Assembly: GCA_018292915.2 (NCBI GenBank)
Contig: JACVVK020000200.1
Span: 265,001 to 329,000 of the forward strand
Source of the DNA: Batillaria attramentaria
Taxonomy: Eukaryota > Mollusca > Gastropoda > Batillariidae
DNA: 64,000 bases
Direction: 5' to 3'
A program made the position numbers and the translations under genes. Positions 45,569 through 55,068 of this stretch are shown one piece after another (position 1 is the first letter of the stretch; every line of letters starts with the position of its first letter). The notes beneath the pieces were generated by a model that did not search any database, had not been told where the DNA came from, and was given only the letters and a program-made list of their open reading frames with translations.

Positions 45569-47070
45569 AGAAGAGCGATTAAACTGATTATAGACAAAAG
45601 CATGTGCTCACTTAGCACCGATGAAAAATTTAAATCGTTGGGTATCCTGCCCCTACGGAAACAACTCAGACTTAACAAAATGATACTGATGCAAAAAATA
45701 AAACTGTCAAAAACCCCCGCATATCTCGCTAGTCTATTCAAGCACTCTCAAGTGCCGTACCGAACACTGAGAAACGATTTCGTGGTGCCGAAGCCTCCTA
45801 TAGATATTTTCAAAACCTCCCTCTCTTACTCAGGGGCACACTCATGGAATGCACTTCCAAAAGACATCAAATCAGCACCCTCGCGTGGATTATTCAAGGC
45901 CAAACTAATAAAACATCTGGTGGACAGCTCGTAATGGGCTTGACTATACATGTACTGTAGGATTTTGTATTTCGGGCAAAGAAAATCCCAATACTTATTC
46001 ACATCACGCGGGTTTTTTTTTTGTTGTTTTTTTTTTTGTGGCTTTTTTTTTTTAAACTGTAAAAACATCGCCTCAAGATTTGTTTGCATTGCTCACCTAT
46101 CACATCCTTTGTCCCCCCCCCCCCTTTTTTTCTTTTTCTTTTTTCTTCGTATTGCTTGATTTGTGTACGTAATAGCATGGTGGTCGTCGTGTGTGTGTGT
46201 GTATGTGTATGCTCTACCTAGTTAGAGCTTACTTTGCTTACTTTGTATATATATCAGTAGCCTAGCAAGGACAAGAAGTAAGACAGGTCTGCGTACCTAA
46301 TCTTTTATCCTTGTAAAATAAAGTTTCGTTCGTTCGTTCGTTCGTTCTCTCTCTCTCTCTCTCTCTCTCGCTCTCTCTCTCTCGCTCTCCCCCCACCCGG
46401 CCCCACCCCCAGTCACGTGACTAATCGGTCGAGGTCGTAGAGGATCTAGTGTCATTGGCAGAACATGGAGAGGGGAGAACCGGCAACAATAACAACAAAA
46501 CAGACAAAATAAAATGAAATTTGGAGAAACAACTTTGTAGGACGGGGCCGTTCCTCCTTGTTTTTATATTCATGTTATTCATATATATCCTTAACCTTGC
46601 GCTAATCCTCTTCCTCAGGCAAATTCACACGCAACGACCTAGCCCGCCAGTCTGCCGCGGATCCACAAGGCGGAAACCCCAACAGCGCCTCAGTCCCCCA
46701 GCCACCCTCCCAGCCAGCATCCCAGAGTACCCCCTCTCCCACACCCACTCCTACCACCCCGCCGCCGCTCAGCTCCCTCTTCCCGGCCGATACGTCATTG
46801 CCTGACGTCATCACCACGGCGCCGAAACCCAGTCCCGTCGTCTGCGGTCCCAACGACATCAGCCTGCACAAAGAGGAGGAGACGGAGATGGCGGAATCAG
46901 CCACGCCGCCCCGCGCTTTCCACTTCGACCCGGCCAAGCTGTACAGCCACTCGGTCAACCAGCAGATACGGCAGGGCAAGTGTTTCACGTGCGGCATGCG
47001 TTTTTCTCCCACCGTGGATCGCTACCTGGTGGAGGAGCACATCTATTTCCACCACACTTTCACCGAGTGA
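36470..47070 (+). CDS. SKICH-domain, coiled-coil, UBZ-type zinc-finger protein (CALCOCO/TAX1BP1-like)
   Basis: Four coding exons (36470-36579, 36958-40345, 40857-41037, 46619-47070) join in frame to 1376 residues. ATG 36470 sits in a strong context (GTCGCCATGG). Residues about 24-127 form a SKICH domain: LFETTRTFYTNRHDIVVQYS, then PRDWIGLFQSGW, ..FQWVPI and ..FLYITCQQDVIGVSEIFQI. A low-complexity acidic/Ser-rich region follows, then a short coiled coil (about 578-615), four tandem 24-25-residue repeats (624-721), a longer coiled coil (about 775-865), a Ser/Pro-rich region, and a C-terminal finger C1348-x2-C1351-x15-H1367-x3-H1371, the spacing of the TAX1BP1 ubiquitin-binding finger. In vertebrates this family (NDP52, TAX1BP1, CALCOCO1; about 450-790 aa) are cytosolic autophagy adaptors linking ubiquitinated cargo to LC3/GABARAP. 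The same role here is inference. A possible LIR is E226-E-Y-E-P-L231. AATAAA at 47818 and 47833 are candidate poly(A) signals. Confidence 0.85.
36899..36957 (+). promoter_or_regulatory. (TG)28 tract forming the splice acceptor of exon 2
   Basis: About 28 TG dinucleotides end directly in CAG at 36955-36957, with no separate polypyrimidine tract. A T-rich stretch (ATCATTTTTTTTACATCT) lies just upstream of the TG run and may supply the branch-site region. Confidence 0.8.
36958..40345 (+). CDS. SKICH gene exon 2 (3388 bp)
   Basis: Encodes residues 37-1166: the rest of the SKICH domain, the disordered middle, tandem repeats, coiled coils and much of the Ser/Pro-rich tail. It ends exactly on a codon (GCG AAG|GTAGGA). 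The open frame continuing past 40345 into an (AC)n tract is intronic. The same exon carries a long antisense open frame (37885-38946) that looks like a shadow of the GC-rich codon usage. Confidence 0.88.
38717..39010 (+). repeat. Coding tandem repeat, four units of 24-25 codons
   Basis: The units start at residues 624, 648, 673 and 697. Each follows K(K/I)DNSSQC-(x3-5)-VGKATNT-(A/S/P)n. Unit 1 has VAGKATNT and unit 4 LVGKATNT. A fifth degenerate echo (ETAAQCTD) follows. The DNA copies differ by synonymous changes, so the peptide is more conserved than a fresh duplication would need. Confidence 0.9.
40389..40454. repeat. (AC)33 tract just after exon 2 donor
   Basis: 33 AC units beginning 43 bp after the splice donor of the 3388-bp exon. 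It is complementary to the (TG)n that precedes the exon. Confidence 0.95.
40857..41037 (+). CDS. SKICH gene exon 3
   Basis: Acceptor ATCCCACAG, 60 codons plus one base (residues 1167-1226 and part of 1227), donor GCTG|GTAAGT. Encodes VKLLDELDQETDEWCPPTVE and a basic/aliphatic stretch with no known domain. Confidence 0.75.
41105..41720 (+). mobile_element. Possible Tc1-like transposase relic in SKICH intron 3
   Basis: The frame near 41465-41640 reads MPPRQKLND..KW, then FRQLCFVRWLYGFVSKL. This resembles the N-terminal helix-turn-helix of Tc1-type transposases (MPPRKKLSD..W.., RQVA..FGVS.SVVSRL). No DD(E/D) catalytic part remains. AGGACCAGTCA (about 41121) and TGACTGGTCAT (about 41697) may be remnants of its ends. 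Confidence 0.3.
41860..43702. mobile_element. 1.84-kb TIR element in SKICH intron 3
   Basis: The ends CAGGGATTCACATCC (41860) and GGATGTGAATCCCTG (43702) are exact 15-bp inverted repeats. CAGTC flanks both sides (5-bp duplication). Both subterminal regions carry repeated GGACAAATGTCC-type palindromes (for example 41938, 43629, 43662). No transposase frame was recognised inside. It is related to the 354-bp element at 56823 by end sequence and by the palindromes. CAGGG ends recall hAT elements, but the target duplications seen are not the usual 8 bp. Confidence 0.8.
43713..43779. repeat. (GT)n microsatellite
   Basis: About 33 GT units right of the TIR element, running into GA-rich DNA. Confidence 0.95.
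43797..43972 (-). mobile_element. tRNA-derived SINE, minus strand
   Basis: Full-length inverted copy. The tail complement GGTGGGTGGGTGTTTGGGGG is at the left, and the head complement GGCTCCCC is at about 43965-43972. GA-rich microsatellite is present on both sides. Confidence 0.88.
43973..44293. other. Intronic, nothing recognised
   Basis: GA/CAGA-rich run at 43973-44040 and a GCTGCGCGCAGC palindrome at about 44133. Confidence 0.35.
44294..44346. repeat. (GT)n microsatellite
   Basis: About 26 GT units in SKICH intron 3. Confidence 0.95.
44890..45300. repeat. 183-bp tandem duplication with TGACGTCA motifs
   Basis: TTTCACCAGCCCTCTAGATC begins at 44890 and again at 45073 (period 183). A shorter third part (GGCTGACGTCAAATGTTTAG) at about 45263 repeats 45194 onward. 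Because 183 is divisible by three, one 113-codon frame (44887-45228) reads through both copies; I see no evidence that it is expressed. TGACGTCA occurs several times. Confidence 0.75.
45301..45543 (+). mobile_element. tRNA-derived SINE inside a (CT)n microsatellite
   Basis: The SINE at about 45339-45509 (A box TAGCCGAATGG, B box AGTTCGAATCCC) has (CT)n immediately on both sides (45301-45338 and 45510-45543). This is expected if CT-repeat target DNA was duplicated at insertion. Confidence 0.88.
45569..46346 (+). mobile_element. Second 5'-truncated non-LTR retrotransposon 3' end
   Basis: The frame to 45934 encodes the C-terminal end of a non-LTR reverse transcriptase (RRAIKLIIDKS, LGILPLRKQLRLNKMILM, AHSWNALPKDIKSAPSRG, FKAKLIKHLVDSS, stop). 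A 3' UTR follows, with AATAAAGTTTCG and a (TTCG)n tail at about 46325-46346. The catalytic RT domain is missing. Its sequence differs from the minus-strand copy at 14819, so it is another family. It lies in SKICH intron 3 in the sense direction. Confidence 0.75.
46619..47070 (+). CDS. SKICH gene exon 4 with zinc finger
   Basis: Acceptor CTCTTCCTCAG, first two bases complete codon 1227. Encodes a Pro/Ser/Gln-rich linker, then the finger C1348/C1351/H1367/H1371 within KCFTCGMRFSPTVD.., ending HHTFTE and TGA at 47068-47070. Confidence 0.85.
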
Positions 47071-47817
47071 AGTTTACAGTTTTGTCTGTGGGTGCATTTT
47101 CCCTGCCACAACTGGGGACAACTGGTTGTATGCTTGCGAAGGGACAGCCTTCAAATTTTGGCTACGTGAAACTGACACAAACCGTCCTGCAACAGCAAGA
47201 AGAAGTGCCTATACCGGGAGAGATATCGATTTTTTTTCTTCTGCCATCTGTACACAACTGGACCAGATACGAACATATAATTATCTGCATTGATACCCGA
47301 CCAGTAACATTCTGATTACGAGCAAATTCTACGACAGGGACTGAGGGGGAAGGGGGTGGGGGGGGGGGGGTATATGCAGAGCACACTCTTTCCTTTGCCA
47401 GTGTCAGCCTGCATTGGTGTGGTTGTGTCATCATTTGAACCGCATGCTTTGTTTGGCGAAACTTTTAATCTTTATTTGGATCTCCTTAGAGTAGACACAC
47501 TAGAGACCAGCTACATATCGCACCGTATTATACAAACTGCATGTTGATATACCACCTGCTATGTGCATTTGTTCTCATTCTTAGGCAGTTCGTGTTGCTT
47601 TATGCTAATCGTCTGCTTAAGAGGCCAATCATTTCTCCACAGCGCCCCCACCACCCCCCCTCCTCCCCCTTATATCCCCTCCCATCTCCAACTTATCGTC
47701 TGCTCGCTTTTTTGTCGTACATTATAAAGTCTTCATTTCATGCTACGAGCTCACTTGTCATGTAAAACCCCGTGTTATATAAACAGAAAAATTACATAAA
47801 AATCGCAAAATGGAAAA

Positions 47818-47838
47818 AATAAAAACTCTTGCAATAAA
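47818..47838 (+). terminator. Candidate poly(A) signals of the SKICH gene
   Basis: AATAAA at 47818-47823 and 47833-47838, about 750-770 nt after the stop codon. No transcript evidence is available. Confidence 0.4.
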
Positions 47839-48424
47839 AAAAATTGTGTCCACGGACATCACTCTGTCTACAGCTTGTCACGTTCATTCAAGCGTGCAGT
47901 CATTTATTCCCCCCATCGTCAGCCACGGTTGAGTGAAATTGAAACACGGTTGTTTTTGCACAGTGTGCGCCACGGACACGCTACCTGCTGTTGCCACTTC
48001 ATGCAAGCCCTGTGTCCCACGAACGCTTGACAATAGCGGATTTGCCGAATATGCATCACTGCATGGCTTCGTGTTGGTCGGATGCATGCTTGTCTAATCA
48101 TGTACCCGCCGGGTGAGATAATGAGGTTGTACTTTTCTTCTCCCCCAAGGCTGTATAAGGAACTTTGTTTACCTTTCCCGGCCGCGTTGCTAAACGGACT
48201 GTTTATGGACCAGAAAGCGGACACACAGTGACGCCGACAGAAAAGGGGATGGCGGTGGTGGTGGGACAACTGAGCCCGCGTGTTTCTCAATTCCGTGGCG
48301 CTTAGGTGCTTTTACTAAATGGCGGCAAAGTGGTGTAACTGTGGTAAGAATATATACATCAGCAACCGACCAGCCAAATAAATGAATAACACACGCGCGC
48401 GCGCGCGCGCGCACCCCGCCCCCC
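47839..48424. other. Intergenic, nothing recognised
   Basis: No supported gene; (GC)n and poly-C from about 48393. Confidence 0.4.
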
Positions 48425-48890
48425 CCCCCCTACACACACACACACACACCGTCACACACTGAGACGCACATACGCGCGCATACACTGACACACGTACGGA
48501 CTCGGACGCACATGCACACATATACTGACACACTTGGACACCAGACCCACGCACGCACGCACCCCCCCCCCCCCCCCCCCCCCACACACACACAGACGCA
48601 CATACGCGCGCATACACACGCGTACGTACTCGGGCGCACATGCACACACTGCTGATATACTGTGACACACTTGGACACCATGCGCACGCACGCACGCACG
48701 CACCCCCCCCCCCCCACACACACACACACAGACGCACATACGCGCGCATACACACACGTACGGACTCGGGCGCACATGCACACATTACTGATATACTGTG
48801 ACACACTTGGACACCAGACGCACGCACGCACCCCCCCCCCCACGCCCACCCCACCCCACACACACACACATACACACACACACGGCCCAC
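48425..48890. repeat. ~136-bp minisatellite, about 3.5 units
   Basis: Units of (AC)n, GACGCACATACGCGCGCATA, GTACG(G/T)ACTCGG(A/G)CGCACATG, GACACACTTGGACACCA and poly-C repeat with GACACACTTGG at about 48527, 48664 and 48800 (spacings 137 and 136). Long Cys/Val/Arg frames on the minus strand are repeat translations. Confidence 0.85.
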
Positions 48891-49346
48891 ACACATCAGG
48901 GGCGACACCTGTACCCGACTATGCAGTTTCTGGATGCTGTCATCAGAGTATTGGCCGCGTCACTATTTTAGAACACTGGCCTGACTGACAAATGTCAAAA
49001 TAATGTCCTCGTTGATCGTCTGGTGTCGTGTACGACACAGTGCAGTTCAATATATCTAATTGCAAAAGCGTGTGAGTACAGAATTGATTGCTGCGACAAA
49101 TAATCTCAAAAAACTTAAGCGAGAAACGGCGATGCAGCAAAACTCGGCCGCAACATGGCAAAGCTCTTAATGGACGGAGTGGGGAAACAGTCTGCAGGAT
49201 GTGACGCTAATCATTAGGCAATCAAAGTCCCCCCGCCTCCACTCCCCGTCCCCACCCCCGCCCCCACCCCGACCCTTCCTCCACTCAGTGACTCCCGAGT
49301 CTCCCAACCCCGGCTTTTTCAAGTCGTCAGACCGTCAACACTACCA

Positions 49347-49349
<3 letters not shown>

Positions 49350-49396
<47 letters not shown>

Positions 49397-49440
49397 CACG
49401 GTGTGTGTGTGTGTGTGCGTGTGTGCGTGCGCGCGCGTGC
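49350..49440. repeat. (GT)n microsatellite
   Basis: Interrupted GT run ending in GCGC. Confidence 0.9.
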
Positions 49441-49968
49441 AGTTTATATTGAATTTTAATATATTGTATTGTGTTGTGTTCAGTGTTGCCTTGTCTGAGC
49501 GGACGTGTAGTTTTCCCATGGGGGGGATCAATAAAATAATCTTATCTTAAAGAGGACAGACCGGTGCTTTGTTCGACATGTGATGTGTCCAGTCAGTACT
49601 GACTCGACTGATGATCATGGAACTGCATCTATCATCACTCACTGATTGATGTCGGGAATCAATGCCCGATATCAGTTTCAAGCTAATGGCAAACCGCCGG
49701 TTTTTACAGTACACATCAGTTGTGCAGATCAGCTTCAGTCGTCTTTCAGATTTCTTAGATTCAGTCGTGTCACTAGACCGGCACATCATAGTCACTGACT
49801 GAAAGAAAGCAATACTGATTAAATCTTGCCGCCACTTCCACAGTGCCGGGCCGGCTGAGAAGAAACGGTATAATCAGTCCTGCGTGCACTGAACTGATTA
49901 TTTTGTCCAAGGCCGCGCGCCGTCAAGTTAAAGTCACTGATATCATGTAAACCATGTGATCAGTGATG

Positions 49969-50018
<50 letters not shown>

Positions 50019-50080
50019 ACGGTGTGCGTGCGTGCGTGCCGTGCGTCAGTGTGTGTGTCAGTGTGTGTGTGTGTATCTTG
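49969..50080. repeat. (GT)n microsatellite
   Basis: GT run with GCGTGC and GTCA interruptions. Confidence 0.9.
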
Positions 50081-50540
50081 GATTGAAATTGATGTGCGTT
50101 TTGGTTTTGTTGTGATTTCTTTAGCTGTATTTTGTATATTGTTGTACTTTGTTATCGCATCCTTTGGATAATCCTCTAATCCCCAAACGAAGAGAAAGGA
50201 ATAAAATCTTTGGGACGAATTGGGCAAGTGGTGGAGGGGAGCTAAATCCATATCTTTGTGCAAATTTTTGCGGAGTATTGTCCCTTTTCATGTTATTCGG
50301 GTGGACTGATAATGGGGCTTTCTCGGCAGCCCACTGGAAATGAGATACCATTGAGAAAACTTCGAACGTTTTTGATGATACAAATTCGCCTGTAAAACGG
50401 TGCCATTCCCACCCACAAAGAAGAGATCAGTTTAATTTTCGTCAATCCGACGCTCCGTTCTCTTCTCCAATGCGCAAATTTACTCAGCCGGGAAAAAAAC
50501 GGAAGTGGCTGGACCCATTCGCAGCAGACGACGGTCGAAA

Positions 50541-50726
50541 ATGTTGCGCTCAGTTTGGTCAGTGCGCAGTTGCAAACTTGGAGATGTTTTGGCAACAGCG
50601 CGGTTTCTGTCAACCTCAAGTACAGGGCATGCACAAAGTGAGACAGCTGCTGCCTCTGTAAAATCAGCGGCAGAAGACATTTTGTACAAACCGGAGCATA
50701 TTCAGATGCGACAGTCGCTGAATAAG
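50541..50726 (+). CDS. Acyl-CoA dehydrogenase exon 1
   Basis: 62 codons: transit peptide and the first helix (ILYKPEHIQMRQSLNK). Donor AATAAG|GTGAGG, phase 0. Confidence 0.85.
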
Positions 50727-51222
50727 GTGAGGAGCAAAGTCCATGTGTAGTCTTATGTATGGCTCTGGTCTGTTTATGTTCAACTTGGATTAAATCTCAG
50801 ACAGCAGTATTGTTTTGTTTCTTATTTTCTATTTGAGATGTTGTGTGTGTTGCTTGTTACTGCAGGTGGGTTTTTGTTGTTGTTGTTGCTGTTGTTTTGG
50901 GGTTTAACGGCGGAAAGGGGAGGGGGGGGGGGTCTGTTTAGTTCTAGGGCCAGTCTGCAATATTTCTATAAATATTGGTACATAAACAGCCTTACACCCA
51001 TTTCATTAGGAAATAAATGTATGTACATATGTTCACTTCTTTTCCATACTGTCATTTCAGATTTTCCAAACATTGTATACAAATCTGTTTTGCTTTCAGA
51101 TCATTGAACAAGAAATCAACCCATTTGTTGATGAGTGGGAAGAGGAGGGATTCTTTCCAGCCCATCAGGTTTTCAAGAAACTGGGAGATGCAGGCTTTTT
51201 AGGAGTAACCAAACCAGTTGGT

Positions 51223-51275
<53 letters not shown>

Positions 51276-54200
51276 CTTAATGTATGTAGTAATGAAAAAG
51301 TTTGGGTGTCACCTCAGTGCAGTGCCAGCCACCTACTTTAAAATTCTAGTTGATGGGGAGGAAGGCCAGAGAACCAGGAGAGAATTAGTTCCCAATGGGC
51401 AATGAATTCAAACATATCACAGAAGCCGGGTGGGGGGGATACATATATCACAACTTGACCTGAGGTCACCTATGACCTAAAGCCGAATGTTCACTATCAG
51501 TGGAAAACGCCCTTCATTTACAAAACACACCCAATTATGTCATGTATATCTATCAACATTGTTGAGCAGGCACTGACACTCAGCAACCTTTGCACTCTCA
51601 TAATTAATTTATCATGATGTATGTTAAAGGGCTGTATACTTAGGGCCGACGTACCCATGGGTCGCACATTATCAGTGGGAGCCAATCATAGAGTGACCGG
51701 TCTAGGCAGGGCTTGGCTCGATCTGCCTTTCTTGCGAGAGAGTGAAAGGTGGCTCTTTTACAAATCAGAACTAGGTCAAGCTCAATTTTGTTTCTGAAAT
51801 ACGTGCTTATGGACTTGTTTGGGTTGAAATTTTGGTTTGGCCTTTGTGAGTCACTGCATGCACAAAACATCATTCCACTTTGTATGGTACACCTCGGTGA
51901 TCTCTAAGTATGCTGTATTTGTACGTAAAATTTGAGTGGATGCATCAGTCCAGGCACAATTAAAGCAGGCACACAGTGCAGGCAAAAACTGAACAGGCCA
52001 CACCTCATGCAATGTAAAACTCTCTTGCTCTTGCCTGTCTGCATTGTAAAACTCGCTGGCTCTTGCGGCTCCACCTTCATGCCCAGTGTGAAAGGGCGAA
52101 TGAGTATTCTGTGCATTTGTTTGTGTACACAGAGTATGGAGGTGCGGGCCTGGACTACTCCTACAGTATTGCAGTGGCTGAAGAGCTGGGTAGCATCAAC
52201 TGTGGCGGTATCCCCATGGCCATTGGAGTGCAGACAGACATGGCCACTCCAGCTCTTGCCAGGTAGTCCTTAACTCTTTGACGACGGAGCACAATTTCTG
52301 ACACACGATTTCCTATAGGAAATCGTGTGTCAGAAATTGTGCTCCGTCGTCAAAGAGTTAATATGTAATGTACAATGTGCTGGAATTCCCTTTAACCCTC
52401 TTTGTCGCGCTGCAGCCACCAGCGGCCGCTAAAAAGTAAGAGTAGTATCGCTCAGAGCGCCTGGTGGCGGCCGCTATCCCTCACATGTTTACAACTGCCC
52501 GCCATGTTTTCCATGGCAACCAAGTCTCGCGAGAACTTGTATTTCCGTGATCTGAAAAGGCTTAATTTCGCTTCCTTAACAACGCATGCTTGCAAGTTGT
52601 GATGCAATTTTTGAAGAAAAACAATTTTTTTTTTTTATCAAGTGCTTTGAGAGAGCGGCCAAGATGGAATTCTGGAGAGCTGTGATGGGTGATACAGACA
52701 CAAATATGATTTTCAGAATTTTTTTTGGTGATATTGCAAACACTGGGAAATGCAAGTTACTGAAGGGTAACGTTTGTTCTAGCTACTTGCATGTACAATA
52801 AATAAAAAACAATTTGGAAAACATGAGTTTTGTATTTTTTATAAATTTTTTCAAATGGTCACCCACCAAAAGTGGTGGAGTTACTTCCCTTCGTATGCTA
52901 ATTATGGAGCTGCTTGAGTGCTGGGCGCTCTGAGACAAAGAGGCCGGTTAATGCTTGTTTTACAAGGTACAGATCATCAGATCTTACGGGTGAATTGCTT
53001 TTGTGAACTAAGCTGTACAGAAACTAACTGTGGCGTAAGAATTAAGCCACAAGGGGTGGTCGTCATGCAGATTTACCGCTGTAATACTGATCAAAGTATA
53101 GATCTGGCTTTTCTGTGGTGATTGTTATACATGCAGCGATGAAATTCCTGTCTGACATCTGCACACAGGTTTGGCAGTGACAAACTGAAGAAGGAGTTTC
53201 TTGCGCCCTCCATTTTGGGCGAGTATGTTTCCTGCCTGGGTGTCAGTGAAGTTGGATCTGGCTCTGATGTGTCAAGTAAGTCTTTGTTTCGATTTTTTTT
53301 TTTTTTTTGGTGGGGGGGGGGGGGGGGGGAGGGGGGGTTGCTTCCCCAAATCATTGCCAGCTCTAGTGGTATCTCTCAGGCTGAGCGTGGAATCCACAGA
53401 GAAATCTTGTGGGGCAGTTTTTCTTATGCATGAGGATGACGGTGATAATGTGTTGCTGCTGTGGAGGTCCATGTGGATTGGGACTGCATGACAGGGCCAC
53501 ATCCCACAAGCAGGCCCAGGATCTACCGGGTATAATACCTGCAGTGCCAGCAGTGCAGTCAACCACATCGTGTCATTTGTCGTGACATGTACTGTGCACA
53601 TTACCGTTTTGTTGCTTGTTTTTGTGTTTTTCTCTAGAGTTGACTTTAAACTGCTAGTATTGTAGTAGCTTGTCTTACTGTCACTGACAACAGAAAATTA
53701 TGTTAATGTCTTCTTTCTTCTTTTCTTTTTTGCAATTCAGGTATTCAAACCCGTGCGGAGACACGCGGAGATGACTTGATTATAAATGGCGGCAAGATGT
53801 GGACGACAAGTGGTACGCAGGCGGATTGGATGTGCTTGCTGGCCAACACTAGCGAGGGGGCGCCACACATGAACAAATCTCTCATTTGTCTGCCCATGGA
53901 TCTCCCAGGTAACTGAACATTGCACCAGCAGCAAATCATTATGATGACAAGTGTCAATGATTTTTAACCTTTACTATAATAATGGGCTTTTGAGCGCAGT
54001 GTGTAAAGCCCCAGCCTCTTTCTGCAGAACTTCTGCAGTTGTTTTGGTGCAATCTAGCTTCATTTAGATGTGCAGTTACCGGTAGGCATTGGGTCGAATG
54101 ACATCCTCTACATTTCTGTCACACCGCTGACAAGGACAGCTTCAGGACATTAGAGTTCTTTTCATTCACATGACCAGCAGATGTCGGCGTGTTGCATTTT

Positions 54201-54838
54201 GGGCTCTACTATACCTTACTATACACTATTTCAAGCATACAGGCGCACTCATGAACTCTTCCAAAACAAAGTATTTTTCTGTGAATTGTAGGAATGTCAG
54301 ACGGTGGGCCTTTCATAACTGACCCTTTGACACTGGTGTCTTGAACATGAAATTGTCTGATGGGCTTATTCTGGATGGGTTTACATATATAATGCAGTTT
54401 TTTCCTCTGGGTTTTTTTTTCCTTCTATTTTTTCATCTTATTTTTTCATCTTTTTACACAGGGGTGCACATTGCGAAGAAGATCAACAAAATGGGCATGC
54501 TTAGCTCGGACACAGCCCAGGTGTTTTTTGAGGATGTGCGCGTCCCACGTTCACACATCATAGGAGAGGAGGGTCAGGGGTTCACGTATCAGATGTTGCA
54601 GTTTCAGGAGGAGCGGCTGTGGGCTGCCGGGGCAGGTAATGCGTGGCTTTCTAGCATAATGTGCGTGTGTGATTATAAAGGTGAAATTGAGATGTAAATG
54701 CTGCTTCCGTAACCCAAGGGATGTAGAATAACGGCCAGGGAAGGACAGATCCTGAAAGATGGTTTTCAATCGGAGCCACATAAATGGAAATATGTAAATA
54801 AGCCAACACATCTGTCTAATGATCCGATAGGAAGTAAT

Positions 54839-54909
<71 letters not shown>

Positions 54910-55037
54910 CTCTTCGAATCCCAGCGGGGGCCACATATTTGTGCTGGCCTTTTTCTCGTTGCCCCGTCTTTGATGTCACCCATACATGGTGGAAAAGGAC
55001 GTTAAACTCCCAAACAACCACCAACCAACCAACAACA

Positions 55038-55068
<31 letters not shown>

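Larger units (their letters stand above)
48891..50540. other. Intergenic/5' flank of the acyl-CoA dehydrogenase gene
   Basis: Microsatellites at 49350-49440 and 49969-50080. A stretch at about 49440-49552 ending GGGGATCAATAAAATAATCT looks like a retroelement tail. The last 100 bp before ATG 50541 should contain the 5' UTR; no core promoter motif is clear. Confidence 0.4.

Noticed and set aside
48315..48908. 197- and 154-codon minus frames rich in Cys, Val and Arg
   Set aside because: They read through the 136-bp minisatellite with its AC and poly-C runs.
50505..50540. Upstream start for the acyl-CoA dehydrogenase
   Set aside because: The frame opens with GTG, not ATG; ATG 50541 has a good context and starts a proper transit peptide.
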